A stretch of DNA of 64,000 bases, taken from the NCBI GenBank assembly GCA_015709655.1, contig CP054181.1, forward strand, positions 2,644,207 through 2,708,206. Direction: 5' to 3'. This DNA is from Ignavibacteria bacterium (GTDB lineage Bacteria > Bacteroidota > Ignavibacteria > Kapaibacteriales > Kapaibacteriaceae). Under the pieces are notes generated by a model. That model was not told where the DNA came from. It did not search any database and saw only the letters and a program-made list of their open reading frames with translations. Both the position numbers and the translations under genes were made by a program. Below, piece after piece: positions 45,280 to 54,951 of the stretch (positions are counted from its first letter, which is position 1; every line of letters begins with the position of its first letter).

Positions 45280-47301
45280 ATGACTGCGGACCAAGTGACC
45301 TCAATGTGGAAAAAGTATAAAAGTTTATGGATCACTGTTTCCATACTATGCACCCTGAGCTGTGCTTCGGGGCAGGAGGTCCGCTATACGGGTTTGGCGA
45401 TCGGAGTACGGGGGGGTGCCATGATTACGCAAACCTTGTCAACCATCCCTGTCCTGCTGGGGAGTACCGATTGCGGTGTGTTTAGTAACGGCAGACACCT
45501 GGGGTACTGGACCGGTTTGGAAGTTCAGCAGTCCTTGTTCGATGAAACACTCGAAGGTCTGCTTGGTGTTACCTACAGTCAGCGTCCAGCCCACCTGAGT
45601 ACCTCGGGTACCGATAACTTTACCGTCCTCGATCCGCGCACCAACACCTATGTGCACCTTGACCGACTTCATTCCTTCCGGGCTGATCTTGGTTACCTTG
45701 CTATCCAGGCGGGGCTGCGCTGGAAACCATTCCACAGTGTTCCGGTGTACCTTCGGATTACTGGCGATGCCGGCAACCCAATCGTGAATGCCACCTACAC
45801 TCAGACCGAGAGGATTGTTTCGCCAGAGGGAGTACTGTATCCCGACAACACTGCTGAGCGCACAACCGGCAGCGGTGAGTTTCCCGGGCTGAGTACTGCC
45901 TATGGTGTGTCAGGGGGCTTGGGTTTCGCTGTTGATCTCTCACAGCGGGTGCAGCTTGCTCCCGAGGTTATCGTGCGCTACGGACTGAATTCAATTACAT
46001 CAACTGCCGACTGGCGTCAGCACTGGCTTGCTGCGGGCCTGCACCTACGCTACCGGTTCACTGAGGAGGTCTCAGTGGCGCCGCCGCCGTTGCCCGAACC
46101 CGAACCGGAGCCCGAACCGGAGCCTGTCGTGGCGGATACCATACTTCCGCCTCCGCCGGCTACCATCGTGGCAGTGCACACCAGCCCCCTTCGGATTCAG
46201 GAAACAGTGGTAACCCAAACATTCCCGCTGCTACCGTATATCTTTTTTGATTCTGCGCAGGCAGTGCTGCCGGACAAATACCGGCATGCAGCAGCCCCCT
46301 CAACCATGAATGAAGCGGCACTGCCAAAAGAAACTCTGCCAATTTACTATCGGATGTTGGACATTATTGGCAGCAGGTTAGCAAGGAGTACAGCTACATT
46401 GATTGTAACGGGCACTACCGATGGCGTTGAAGGCAGTAGCAGCGAACGAAGGGATCTTGCACTACGTCGGGCACACGCTGTTGCCGGGTATATCGGACAG
46501 CGATGGAATATTCCTCCATCTCGATTCTCAATTCGCACAGCCGAAAAACCATCGCTGCCGAGTAACGAAAAGTACGCTGACGGATTAGTGGAGAACAGAC
46601 GCGTAGAACTTGATGCAACCGATGTTTCAGTTCTGCAGCCCGTAATTCACTCACGGTTTAATGAGTACGTGGCAATTCAACCTCACCAGGATTTTACCGT
46701 TCGGATTGAACATCCCGAAACCGTTACCGGATGGCAGCTCAGTGTTTATCACGGAACGGCTCTTGTTGCACAGCATCATGCACAGGGAGTGCCGCCGGCA
46801 ACCGTGCGGTTTGATTTAGACAACGAGATTACAAACAAACTTGGTCCCATCGTTGGCAGCTCCGATACACTGAGCGCAACGCTCGCCGTAACCACAACAA
46901 CGAATACCGTGCAGGCTTCTACCACCTTTCCTGTGGAAAAGGTTACAAATAATTTTGAGGTCAGCCGCCTCTCCCTCATTGTTTTTGACTTTGATCGTTC
47001 CGATATTGCTGATGCCAACAAACAAATGATGCAACAAATGATCACAGCAGCAGTGCGCCAAGGGAGTGTGGCACGTATCGTGGGGTCAACAGACAGACTT
47101 GGCGAGGTGGATCATAACCTGCAGTTATCCAAGGAGAGGGCGCTCAGCGTTGAACGCGCCACGCGGGCTATTTCGCCTGTATTGAAAATTGAAACGGTTG
47201 AAGGCATTGGACCATCGGTCTTACCGTACGACAATTCGTTGCCGGAAGGTCGGTTCTATTGCAGAACAGTGTCGCTGACTATTACCACACCTCTGAGGTA
47301 G
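45280..47301 (+). CDS. OmpA-family protein with Pro-Glu linker
   Basis: 673 residues; a start at 45304 (MWKKYKSLWITVSILCTLSC) gives a cleaner signal. Beta-barrel-like region to about 265, then a PPPLPEPEPEPEPEPVV spacer encoded by short tandem repeats (46093-46127). A degenerate OmpA-like module follows (YIFFDSAQAVLPDKYRHAA; LIVTGTTDGVEGSSSERRDL), then a C-terminal OmpA domain (SLIVFDFDRSDIADANKQMM; IVGSTDRLGEVDHNLQLSKE). Same domain order as 40284-42266, so the two are paralogues. The linker probably spans the periplasm. Confidence 0.85.
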   Translation: MTADQVTSMWKKYKSLWITVSILCTLSCASGQEVRYTGLAIGVRGGAMITQTLSTIPVLLGSTDCGVFSNGRHLGYWTGLEVQQSLFDETLEGLLGVTYSQRPAHLSTSGTDNFTVLDPRTNTYVHLDRLHSFRADLGYLAIQAGLRWKPFHSVPVYLRITGDAGNPIVNATYTQTERIVSPEGVLYPDNTAERTTGSGEFPGLSTAYGVSGGLGFAVDLSQRVQLAPEVIVRYGLNSITSTADWRQHWLAAGLHLRYRFTEEVSVAPPPLPEPEPEPEPEPVVADTILPPPPATIVAVHTSPLRIQETVVTQTFPLLPYIFFDSAQAVLPDKYRHAAAPSTMNEAALPKETLPIYYRMLDIIGSRLARSTATLIVTGTTDGVEGSSSERRDLALRRAHAVAGYIGQRWNIPPSRFSIRTAEKPSLPSNEKYADGLVENRRVELDATDVSVLQPVIHSRFNEYVAIQPHQDFTVRIEHPETVTGWQLSVYHGTALVAQHHAQGVPPATVRFDLDNEITNKLGPIVGSSDTLSATLAVTTTTNTVQASTTFPVEKVTNNFEVSRLSLIVFDFDRSDIADANKQMMQQMITAAVRQGSVARIVGSTDRLGEVDHNLQLSKERALSVERATRAISPVLKIETVEGIGPSVLPYDNSLPEGRFYCRTVSLTITTPLR

Positions 47302-47303
47302 CC

Positions 47304-48866
47304 ATGGAAAGACGAACTTTTTTCTCCGCCATGCTTGGCGGAATGCAGCGCGAAAACGTGAGCAACGAAGAACCGCTGATACTTGAGGCTGGCGCAGAAC
47401 CATACACCAAGCCCCTTACCCTTGCTGATGCCTACCATCTGCTCCGACGTGTAGGCTTCGGCCCAAGCCACGCACAGGCGGTGCTCTATGTAGGAAGAAC
47501 TGCTGCCGATGTTGTGGACGAGCTGCTGGGATCAGCCTCAGAACCCGATCCCGAATCCCCGGGTGCCTGGATTGATGACTGGACCGAAGACCCCGAGGGG
47601 GCCGACTTGCAGACTCGGTTTGCAATCCTGCGGCAGTGGGACAAAAACCTGGCTACTTTCTCGAAGTGGCGGATGCAGCTGATGTCGGCCGATCCTACGG
47701 CGATTGAAAAAGTAACCCTCTTCTGGTCGGGACACTGGACGTCGGAATACGAATTCGACAATACCAACATGGTGCCGCAGATGCTGTACCGTCAGTACCT
47801 GATGCTGCGCAAAAACAGGTTGGGCAGCCTGCGCACCCTTGCACTGGAGGTAGCACTTGATGCTGCTATGCTGTACTACCTGGGCGGTACGTTCAATACC
47901 GTTGGCACTGCCAACGAAAACTACGCCCGAGAGCAGATGGAACTGTTCCTGACCGGAATAGGATGGTACACCGAAGGCGATGTAAAGGAAGCAGCCCGCG
48001 TACTAACAGGATGGCGAAGTCAGCTCTTCTCCGATGCACCGGCACCGAACGGTAAGTACACTACCTGGTTTGATGCCGCGGCACATGATACCGGCGCCAA
48101 ACAGTTTATGGGAATCTCGATACCGGCACGGACTCCAGACAACAATACAGCATTCCAAGTTAGACAGGAGGAGGTTCTCAGGGTAATCGAAATCATCCAT
48201 TCTGCACGACCCGAAGCAGTAAGCAAGTTTATTGCAACAAAAGTTTATAAATATTTCGTTTATAGTTCACCCACGTCTGTCGATCCCGGGTTTATTCATC
48301 AGGTATCTGAAATCTTCAGGAACTCGGACTTTGACCTGCGGGTATTGTTTAAAACAATTTTCACCAGCGCACACTTTTTTGATTCCGCTATTCGCGGTGC
48401 CCAGATCAAAACCCCCATTGAATTTGTTGCCGGCCTGGAACGTCAGCTTGGCGTTCAAAGTGATACACCGCACACTTGGATCGCACAAATGGATCAGGTC
48501 ATGATGGACCCTCCCAACGTTGCCGGCTGGCCCGGATATCGTACCTGGATAAGCACCAACACGTACCCGGTACGCCGTACCTACGCTGCTTCGCTGATTA
48601 AAGCCATGACCGATGAGCAGGCAATGAGCTTTATCGAAATGTTTGATAACTATAGCGATGTTCACGAACTCATCCCGCAGATTGTTGCGTTCATGTTGCC
48701 GGTCAACGTTTCCGCTGAAAGGATAACGTACTACACGAATACGCTCCTGCAAAACGCACCGGATTACGACTGGCCCAATATCGTTGCAACGCCATCGGCA
48801 GCCGCCTCCAGATTACGCAACCTCCTAACCACGATTTCGCACGCTCCCGACTTTCAATTAAGCTAG
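47304..48866 (+). CDS. DUF1800 domain protein
   Basis: 520 residues from the ATG preceded by GAGGTAGCC; a longer in-frame start at 47259 overlaps the OmpA gene. DUF1800: AYHLLRRVGFGPSHAQAVLY near the start, then LFWSGHWTSEYEFDN, ANENYAREQMELFLTGIGWY, EAARVLTGWR and PPNVAGWPGYRTWISTN. Role unknown, but it is nearly always next to a DUF1501 gene, as here (10 bp away). Probably exported or envelope-bound. Confidence 0.93.
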   Translation: MERRTFFSAMLGGMQRENVSNEEPLILEAGAEPYTKPLTLADAYHLLRRVGFGPSHAQAVLYVGRTAADVVDELLGSASEPDPESPGAWIDDWTEDPEGADLQTRFAILRQWDKNLATFSKWRMQLMSADPTAIEKVTLFWSGHWTSEYEFDNTNMVPQMLYRQYLMLRKNRLGSLRTLALEVALDAAMLYYLGGTFNTVGTANENYAREQMELFLTGIGWYTEGDVKEAARVLTGWRSQLFSDAPAPNGKYTTWFDAAAHDTGAKQFMGISIPARTPDNNTAFQVRQEEVLRVIEIIHSARPEAVSKFIATKVYKYFVYSSPTSVDPGFIHQVSEIFRNSDFDLRVLFKTIFTSAHFFDSAIRGAQIKTPIEFVAGLERQLGVQSDTPHTWIAQMDQVMMDPPNVAGWPGYRTWISTNTYPVRRTYAASLIKAMTDEQAMSFIEMFDNYSDVHELIPQIVAFMLPVNVSAERITYYTNTLLQNAPDYDWPNIVATPSAAASRLRNLLTTISHAPDFQLS

Positions 48867-48876
48867 AGAGGGAAAT

Positions 48877-50445
48877 ATGAAACGCAGATCCTTTTTAACA
48901 ACAACAGCGGCCGCCTCGGTTGGCGCACAACTTATCAGCGGAATTCCGGTTAAAGGTTATAATCCATTACGGATGATGGAAACCCTTGCCGAGGAAGATG
49001 ATGATAGGATACTGATCATCATTCAACTCTTTGGCGGGAACGACGGTCTGAACACCATTATTCCGGCTGAGGATCCTGAGTACTACAACATCCGCCCCAA
49101 CCTGAGCGTACCGGCGGATACGGCAGTCAAGGTACTGTCACGCCTGTACTTCCACCCGGCTCTCGATCCCGCCGGAACGTACAACTTGCGCACCATGATG
49201 GAGGACGGACGTTTGGCAGTTGTGCAGGGCATTGGCTACGAAAACCCTAACCTGTCACACTTCCGCAGTACCGATATCTGGCTGAGTGGATTTAACAGCA
49301 GCGATCCCGACAAGCGTCTGGTAGAAGGATGGCTGGGCCGGTACTGGTCTAGAGCCATCCAGGGCTTCCCTGAAGTCCTGCCCGATCATCCGATTGCCGT
49401 CCAGATTGGTGGAACACTGTCTATGCTTCTGCAAAGTCACAAAGGAGATATCGGGATTGCGTTAACCGATCCGGATGCTTTCTTTGAATTGGGAAAGGGG
49501 CTTTCACCAGATCTTACACCAATGCCCGAAGATACCCGCTACGGCAGGGAGTTTAACTTCGTGCGCCTGGTTGCTGAGCAGTGCGACCGCTATGCCACGG
49601 TCGTAAAAGAAGCGTTCGACAAAGGAAAAAACACACTGGAGTATGCTAACAATGGATTCGTACGGCAAATGCAGTTAGTGGCACGGCTCATCTCCGGTGG
49701 ACTACGGTCAAAGGTGTTCATGGTGTATATGGGTGGCTTTGATACCCACGTGAACCAGCAAAAGGAAGACTACACGGGACTACACCCGTTCCTGCTGGAG
49801 TCGCTCAGTACCGGTATCGGACAGTTTATGCAGGATGCCCTGGAACAGGGATTTGCCGATAGAGTAGTAGGAGCCACCGTTAGTGAGTTTGGCAGACGTC
49901 CTTATGAGAATGGCTCGTGGGGTACCGATCACGGTGCTTCGTCAATTCAGTTCGTTTGGGGCAACAAGGTTCGCGCCGGTATGTACGGCAACAGCCCGAA
50001 TCTGAAGGACCTGAACTCAAATGGCGACCTCAGGTATCAGTGGGACTTTAGAAGAGTGTATGCCGACATCATTGAAAACTGGTTTGGTGGCACACCCGAG
50101 GATACCGAAGCCGTCCTTGAAGAAAAAATCCTTCCGCTCGGCGTCCTTCAGCGGTCAACCAGCGTTCGCGATTACCTGCGCCGCCCGGGTGCGTCCGAAA
50201 TCAAGGTCACACCCAATCCCGCTACCAACGCAACTACACTGGAATGGCAACAACAGAATCCCGCAACGGTAACGGTTGAGTTATATGGTGCTGACGGACG
50301 GTTTGTGCAGCACATTACGAAAACCCGAGTTGATACGGGCGTTGTTCGCATCCCGGTTCATTCTATACAAAGCAATGGTGTGTACATTTGCAATGTTATT
50401 ATAAACGGGGTGCCCCATCACGTGCCAATTACGTTTGTGCGGTAA
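48877..50445 (+). CDS. DUF1501 protein with T9SS sorting domain
   Basis: 522 residues. Tat-like signal MKRRSFLTTTAAASVGAQLI, then a sulfatase-like DUF1501 fold (IIQLFGGNDGLNTIIP, VVQGIGYENPNLSHFRSTDI, YMGGFDTHVNQQ, SEFGRRPYENGSWGTDHGAS). The last 80 residues form a type 9 sorting domain starting KVTPNPATNATTLEWQQ and containing LYGADGRFVQ. GAGAGGGAAAT precedes the ATG. It follows the DUF1800 gene by 10 bp and precedes the FAD enzyme by 19 bp; the three look like one operon for an exported redox or hydrolytic complex. Confidence 0.92.
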   Translation: MKRRSFLTTTAAASVGAQLISGIPVKGYNPLRMMETLAEEDDDRILIIIQLFGGNDGLNTIIPAEDPEYYNIRPNLSVPADTAVKVLSRLYFHPALDPAGTYNLRTMMEDGRLAVVQGIGYENPNLSHFRSTDIWLSGFNSSDPDKRLVEGWLGRYWSRAIQGFPEVLPDHPIAVQIGGTLSMLLQSHKGDIGIALTDPDAFFELGKGLSPDLTPMPEDTRYGREFNFVRLVAEQCDRYATVVKEAFDKGKNTLEYANNGFVRQMQLVARLISGGLRSKVFMVYMGGFDTHVNQQKEDYTGLHPFLLESLSTGIGQFMQDALEQGFADRVVGATVSEFGRRPYENGSWGTDHGASSIQFVWGNKVRAGMYGNSPNLKDLNSNGDLRYQWDFRRVYADIIENWFGGTPEDTEAVLEEKILPLGVLQRSTSVRDYLRRPGASEIKVTPNPATNATTLEWQQQNPATVTVELYGADGRFVQHITKTRVDTGVVRIPVHSIQSNGVYICNVIINGVPHHVPITFVR

Positions 50446-50464
50446 GCGGACATCCCATTAAGGG

Positions 50465-52003
50465 ATGTGCGTGAACTCAAGAAGGCACTTTATTAAATTA
50501 GTTTTATTGTCGTCTGGCGCAGCCTACTCGGTTGTGCTAAACGGCTGTACAAAGCCTGCTGATCTAAAGCTGCTCGAATCATCACGCACGGTTTACGATA
50601 CACCCAAGTTTGGGATCCCTCACGCATACCTGCGTGATGGGGCACCGGTGTCAAAGCCGGTTCGGACTGTGCGGACGCCTGTTGCCGTAATCGGAACGGG
50701 TATTGCCGGTCTGAGTGCCGCTGCATTTTTAAACGACCACGGGATTGAAACCACGCAGCTCGAGAGTGAATTCAGACCCGGTGGTGCGGCCGTCAGTGCT
50801 CCGATGGGTGGTTTCAAGGCGCCACTCGGAAGCGTGTATTTTACTGACCTGAACGAAAACATGCAGCGCCTGCTTGATCGTGCCGGTGTTCACTCAGTTC
50901 ACTGTCCGGCTGACGGGTATAATTTTGGCACCGGTGAAGTTGTTCGTGATATCTGGACAGATGCCACGCTGGATAGAGTCATTACCGATTCTGCCGACCG
51001 TGACGGGATGAAGCGTTTTAGAGACCATCTGCTTAATCTCAGAGTGGGATTCCCGGATTATCCGCTACCCGATGAAATCACAAACGAGTTAGTGGCATTA
51101 GACATTCCTGCGTACGACTGGGTAAAGTCATTTGGTTCACGTACGCTGCTCACCATTCTCAACTCGTATAGTCGTTCATCAATGGGTGCAATGCTGGAGC
51201 GGGTGAACGTTTACAACTTGATAAATTTTTATAGTGGTGAATTTGGTGATTCGTTTGGACTGCTGCGTCACACGTTCCCCGGCGGAACGTCGGTTTTTGC
51301 CGAGGCACTTGCTGCGTCGTTGCCTAATGTTACAACCTCCCATGTAGCGGTCCGTGTTGCCAACAGCGGAAAGACTGTAGATGTTGATTGTATTGATAGC
51401 AGCGGTGAGGTTGTTAGATATATCTGTGATCAGGTTGTTGTAGCCACTCCCAAATTCCAGGTACCGCATCTTATCCCTGAATTAGATCCGCATCAGGCGA
51501 AAGCCTGCAGTCAACTGTCGTACGCACCGTACATCACGATCCACGTTGTTAGTTCCGAACCCTTTATGGAGCCGGATCTGTACGACACTTGGAATCTTAG
51601 CAGCGAATTTGAAACTGATGTTGTAAACCCTGCAAGCGTTCCCGGTAGTCAGTTCAATAAGCACATTTCTTCGCTCTACGTGCCGGTTGACCGGTTTGCC
51701 CGTAGTTCTTTACAGGATCCGGAGTTGTTTGCGCGCCGTACCGCTGATATCGTGGACCGTTTTCTGGCTGCATATCCTCGGGAAAAACGCAATTCGGTTA
51801 TCGAGGTGTATAGTTGGGGTTGGGGGCATGGAATGGTTATACCCTTTCCTGGATCGCACAGCGGAATTGTTCAGGCAGCCCGGCGTAGTGTAGGCAATAT
51901 TCACTTTGCTTCAGCAGATAACGATGCAGCGCCGGCAATCGAGAATGCAATTTCGCACGGCTATATGGCCGCCATGAAAATTGTGGAACTGTTACAACCG
52001 TAG
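50465..52003 (+). CDS. FAD-dependent amine-oxidase-like lipoprotein
   Basis: 512 residues. Twin-arginine-like start SRRHFIKLVLLSSGAAYSVV followed by lipobox LNGC. The FAD fold begins VAVIGTGIAGLSAAAFLNDH (GxGxxG, about 77-96), with ESEFRPGGAAVSAPMGG as the second conserved block and a C-terminal FAD motif (SADNDAAPAIENAISHGYMA). It resembles protoporphyrinogen-oxidase/amine-oxidase-type flavoproteins. The substrate is unknown. It lies 19 bp after the DUF1501 gene, suggesting a shared transcript. A GC-rich hairpin (52031-52048) follows. Confidence 0.85.
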   Translation: MCVNSRRHFIKLVLLSSGAAYSVVLNGCTKPADLKLLESSRTVYDTPKFGIPHAYLRDGAPVSKPVRTVRTPVAVIGTGIAGLSAAAFLNDHGIETTQLESEFRPGGAAVSAPMGGFKAPLGSVYFTDLNENMQRLLDRAGVHSVHCPADGYNFGTGEVVRDIWTDATLDRVITDSADRDGMKRFRDHLLNLRVGFPDYPLPDEITNELVALDIPAYDWVKSFGSRTLLTILNSYSRSSMGAMLERVNVYNLINFYSGEFGDSFGLLRHTFPGGTSVFAEALAASLPNVTTSHVAVRVANSGKTVDVDCIDSSGEVVRYICDQVVVATPKFQVPHLIPELDPHQAKACSQLSYAPYITIHVVSSEPFMEPDLYDTWNLSSEFETDVVNPASVPGSQFNKHISSLYVPVDRFARSSLQDPELFARRTADIVDRFLAAYPREKRNSVIEVYSWGWGHGMVIPFPGSHSGIVQAARRSVGNIHFASADNDAAPAIENAISHGYMAAMKIVELLQP

Positions 52004-52030
52004 TTCGGACCGCGGGATGCCGGTGAGCGT

Positions 52031-52048
52031 AGGGGCATGAGCCCCTTT
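52031..52048 (+). terminator. Hairpin after the FAD-enzyme gene
   Basis: AGGGGC-ATGA-GCCCCT followed by TT and an A-rich stretch. It lies in the 70-bp gap before the convergent tRNA-Leu, and can end either transcript. Confidence 0.5.
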
Positions 52049-52072
52049 CAAGGGAAAAAACCGTCGGTGATG

Positions 52073-52156
52073 TGCGGAAGAGGGGACTTGAACCCCTACG
52101 CTCGTACGAGCGCCACCCCCTCAAGATGGTGCGTCTGCCAATTTCGCCACTTCCGC
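52073..52156 (-). tRNA. tRNA-Leu (GAG)
   Basis: Minus-strand type II tRNA. Acceptor GCGGAAG/CTTCCGC, anticodon arm CCATC-TTGAGGG-GGTGG with anticodon GAG, long variable arm CGCTCG-TA-CGAGCG, and T arm AGGGG-TTCAAGT-CCCCT. CCA is not encoded. It lies 30 bp past the stop of the beta-propeller gene. Confidence 0.95.
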
Positions 52157-52166
52157 ATGGGGAGCG

Positions 52167-52174
52167 CAAATATA
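52167..52174 (-). promoter_or_regulatory. -7 box of tRNA-Leu (TATATTTG)
   Basis: TATATTTG on the minus strand, 10 bp before the tRNA 5' end. No clear -33 TTTG within 19-21 bp. The upstream part lies in the 3' end of the propeller gene. Confidence 0.6.
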
Positions 52175-52186
52175 GGAATGTAACTG

Positions 52187-54466
52187 TTACCTGCGTACAG
52201 CAATTTTGGTAACGCCACTTTCCTTTGAGACGGCACTGGTAACGTGGACAATATACACTCCGGGCGGAACCTCGTTCCCGTAGGCATCTCTGCCATCCCA
52301 TGCAGCTTGTCTGCCCTTTGCCGTTAGCGCCTGCACAAGCACGCCACCGGGCGTAAGGATCCGAAGCTCCGAGTCGGCCGCCAGCCCGTCGATAATCACT
52401 TCAGAGTGCTTGCTCTGCTCGAACGGTTGCGGAAAAACTGACAGCTCGAGAGTTTGTGAAGGGGCTTTGGACGACGTTTGCACTACGCTGCATCCAAGGG
52501 TAGTACCCATGTACGCTAATCCGGTTTCGGGGTGGACGGCAACGGTACGCACGTTGTCATCAAGCAGCGGCGTATTTGATTTTGTAACTTCTGCAAGTAC
52601 TTGGGTGCCATCTTCGTTTAATACAAAGACGCCTGCATTTGTTGCCACCCATTTGTAGTTTAATGCGTCAACAAAAATATCGTTAATCACAGATGCCGAG
52701 AGAGCAGTGATACGGCGGACATATGGAACCGATGTATTGGAAATACTGGCGGGATATGCAATTACGGCCACACCGCGTGCAGTGCCAATCCAGAGTGCGC
52801 CAGTTCTGTCGGTAGCAAGAGCATAAATCACATTGTCGGGCAGCTGCGAGTTACTGGTTCGCACAACGTTGCAAATGTCATCTGCCCTGTTATCAGTTCC
52901 TTTATCATTCCAAATTAGTAAGCCTAAGCCTGCCGTACTTCCCATCCATTTATTCATGGCACCGTCAATGGCAATTGTGCGATAGCTGTTACTGCGTGCG
53001 TCGGTGCAGTTTGCTACCCCCGATGAGTTGCCGGAATCGTCGATCTTGACAAGCACCTGGGTTGAGGCAAACTCATTCACAGCCCATGTGTTGCCGGAGG
53101 CATCGCTGACGGCATCGGCAATCAAACAGAAGTTGGAATCCTTGGGAATTCCCTGAACGGCACTGTTGGAAACCGTATACGATCGAAGGTCCACATCCCC
53201 GTTTGCATACGAACCAAGAATACCGCCTGTTCCCCAGGTTCCAATCATAATCCGATTGTTTTTCAGTGCACTGATGCGATAACAAGAGTTGCTCTGAAGC
53301 TCAGGATACTCTCTGACGGTGACAGACTTCCACGACATGCCATCGAAAATGGTAACCCCTGCAGCTTTTGAAGGCGGTTCGATATCGGTTGCTACCCAGA
53401 GTACCCCGTGGGAATCAAAACGCATGTGGGCAAACTGATTCGAGCCTGGTCCACCTATGGGTTTGGGGTGCACGGAGGTGCCGTCCCACACGTTGATTCC
53501 GGTGCCGTTAATAAAACCAACAATGCACGGTACACCATTCATCATTACCGCCTTGTGACCAATAAACTCACCGGGTGTCCAGTTAATGTTTACCGGTCCG
53601 TTGGTCGTAGCTACACCACCAATTGTTGAAAAGTAAACATTGTTATTAAGAGCTGAGAGACTGCTGATTCGATAATCGGTCCGCCCAACCTGCTCTGACC
53701 CGGAAACTGCGACGTTATATACTACCGTATCAGTACAGGCGTAAACGCCGGATCCGTTCTGTACTATGTGCAGGTACGACGTCCGTGGAAGACCGTTCGA
53801 GGCATCCAGGATCTTCCATACTGACGGCAGTCTGAGCGTTGGCGAATTTAGTGGTGCCACGGCAATGCCGGAATCGGTTGAAAGCCAGACCGAATCGCGG
53901 AACAGCGCAATATCCGTTACCCGTGTTTTTTCCTGCAATGTTCCGATTCTATCAACTGTTTCAATAAAGAGTCGTGTATTAAGGTCGAACAGCGTCAGTC
54001 CGAATTCCGTACCAATCATCAGAACACGCCCATTTTGTCTGAGTGACGTTATGCCGCGCCGGGGATACTGCATAGCTCGTTTAATGTCGGCAATGGGCGT
54101 CCACCGACCTGTAGAGTCAAGAATATCCATTGCTCCGTCAGCATGGCCAACAACAACCTGTTTCGTTGTAGTATCGCACAGAACAATCCGTGCGTCGAGT
54201 GACTGCAGCGCATTGATGTTCCGGTATTCTTGTTTTTCATCGGTATTAGGATTGTAGGCATACACACCGCCACTGGTAGCCACCCACAAAGTACCATTCC
54301 AGTCAATGTCAATGTCTCTGGTTGTGCGCATTGAGCTGATGGTCTGCCATGATCCGAGCGAAAGGCTCTGACCCATTGCAGGGAGTACAGCGGTAACCAG
54401 CAGGAGTGCAAGTCCGGATATCGTGTGCTCTACTGTTCCAAGAATACCTGCCGGTGGGCGCATCAT
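52187..54466 (-). CDS. Two-component-regulator-type beta-propeller protein, exported
   Basis: 759 residues. Signal peptide (about 14-33), then two seven-bladed propeller-like halves with blades such as DIDWNGTLWVATSGGVYAYN, DRTGALWIGTARGVAVIAYP and ALNYKWVATNAGVFVLN. The C-terminal module has WDGRDAYGNEVPPGVYIVHV, a FlgD-like/type 9 cargo tail. No histidine-kinase part follows, so it is an exported propeller and not a hybrid sensor. It overlaps ribH by 4 bp at the end of a long minus-strand operon. Function unknown; likely surface protein. Confidence 0.85.
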   Translation of the reverse strand: MMRPPAGILGTVEHTISGLALLLVTAVLPAMGQSLSLGSWQTISSMRTTRDIDIDWNGTLWVATSGGVYAYNPNTDEKQEYRNINALQSLDARIVLCDTTTKQVVVGHADGAMDILDSTGRWTPIADIKRAMQYPRRGITSLRQNGRVLMIGTEFGLTLFDLNTRLFIETVDRIGTLQEKTRVTDIALFRDSVWLSTDSGIAVAPLNSPTLRLPSVWKILDASNGLPRTSYLHIVQNGSGVYACTDTVVYNVAVSGSEQVGRTDYRISSLSALNNNVYFSTIGGVATTNGPVNINWTPGEFIGHKAVMMNGVPCIVGFINGTGINVWDGTSVHPKPIGGPGSNQFAHMRFDSHGVLWVATDIEPPSKAAGVTIFDGMSWKSVTVREYPELQSNSCYRISALKNNRIMIGTWGTGGILGSYANGDVDLRSYTVSNSAVQGIPKDSNFCLIADAVSDASGNTWAVNEFASTQVLVKIDDSGNSSGVANCTDARSNSYRTIAIDGAMNKWMGSTAGLGLLIWNDKGTDNRADDICNVVRTSNSQLPDNVIYALATDRTGALWIGTARGVAVIAYPASISNTSVPYVRRITALSASVINDIFVDALNYKWVATNAGVFVLNEDGTQVLAEVTKSNTPLLDDNVRTVAVHPETGLAYMGTTLGCSVVQTSSKAPSQTLELSVFPQPFEQSKHSEVIIDGLAADSELRILTPGGVLVQALTAKGRQAAWDGRDAYGNEVPPGVYIVHVTSAVSKESGVTKIAVRR

Positions 54467-54951
54467 CGTTGGTCTCCCATGGTAATTGTGTCAAGAACCG
54501 TAATCATTTCAAGTGCTGCGTGAGCTGCATCGGCTCCCTTATTGCCATGATTGCCGCCGGCACGGTCAAGGGCTTGTTCCATCGTAAGGGTTGTAAGTAC
54601 ACCCATAATCACGGGAAGGCAGTGGTGCACGCTAATCGAGTTCAGAGACTGTGCTACGGGTGCTGCCACGAAGTCAAAGTGCGGTGTTTCACCCTTCACA
54701 ACGCATCCCAGTGCAATGATGGCGTTCGTTACTTTTTTGCGGGCAACAGCTTCTGCAAGAGTTGGCAATTCGAAAGTTCCGGGACAGCGTAGTACGCTAA
54801 CGGTACAATGGGGATGGTCTGAAAGTACAGCCAGTGCGCCCTGGACCAGTGCATCAACCACGGTCCCGTGCCATCGGGCGGCAATGATGGTAATGTGTTT
54901 GGTACCGGTGGTGGACGTCTTGAGGGGTTCAGGGGTTCCGGGAGATGCCAT
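54463..54951 (-). CDS. ribH: 6,7-dimethyl-8-ribityllumazine synthase
   Basis: 162 residues from the ATG at 54951 with AGGAAGAG upstream; a longer in-frame start is inside the PHP gene. RibH condenses ribitylaminopyrimidinedione with dihydroxybutanone phosphate in riboflavin synthesis. ITIIAARWHGTVVDALVQGA, the CPGTFELPTLAEAVA block, NAIIALGCVVKGETPHFDFV and the closing GNHGNKGADAAHAALEMITV are typical. No FMN riboswitch is visible, as expected inside an operon. Overlaps the upstream PHP gene by 23 bp. Confidence 0.95.
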   Translation of the reverse strand: MASPGTPEPLKTSTTGTKHITIIAARWHGTVVDALVQGALAVLSDHPHCTVSVLRCPGTFELPTLAEAVARKKVTNAIIALGCVVKGETPHFDFVAAPVAQSLNSISVHHCLPVIMGVLTTLTMEQALDRAGGNHGNKGADAAHAALEMITVLDTITMGDQR

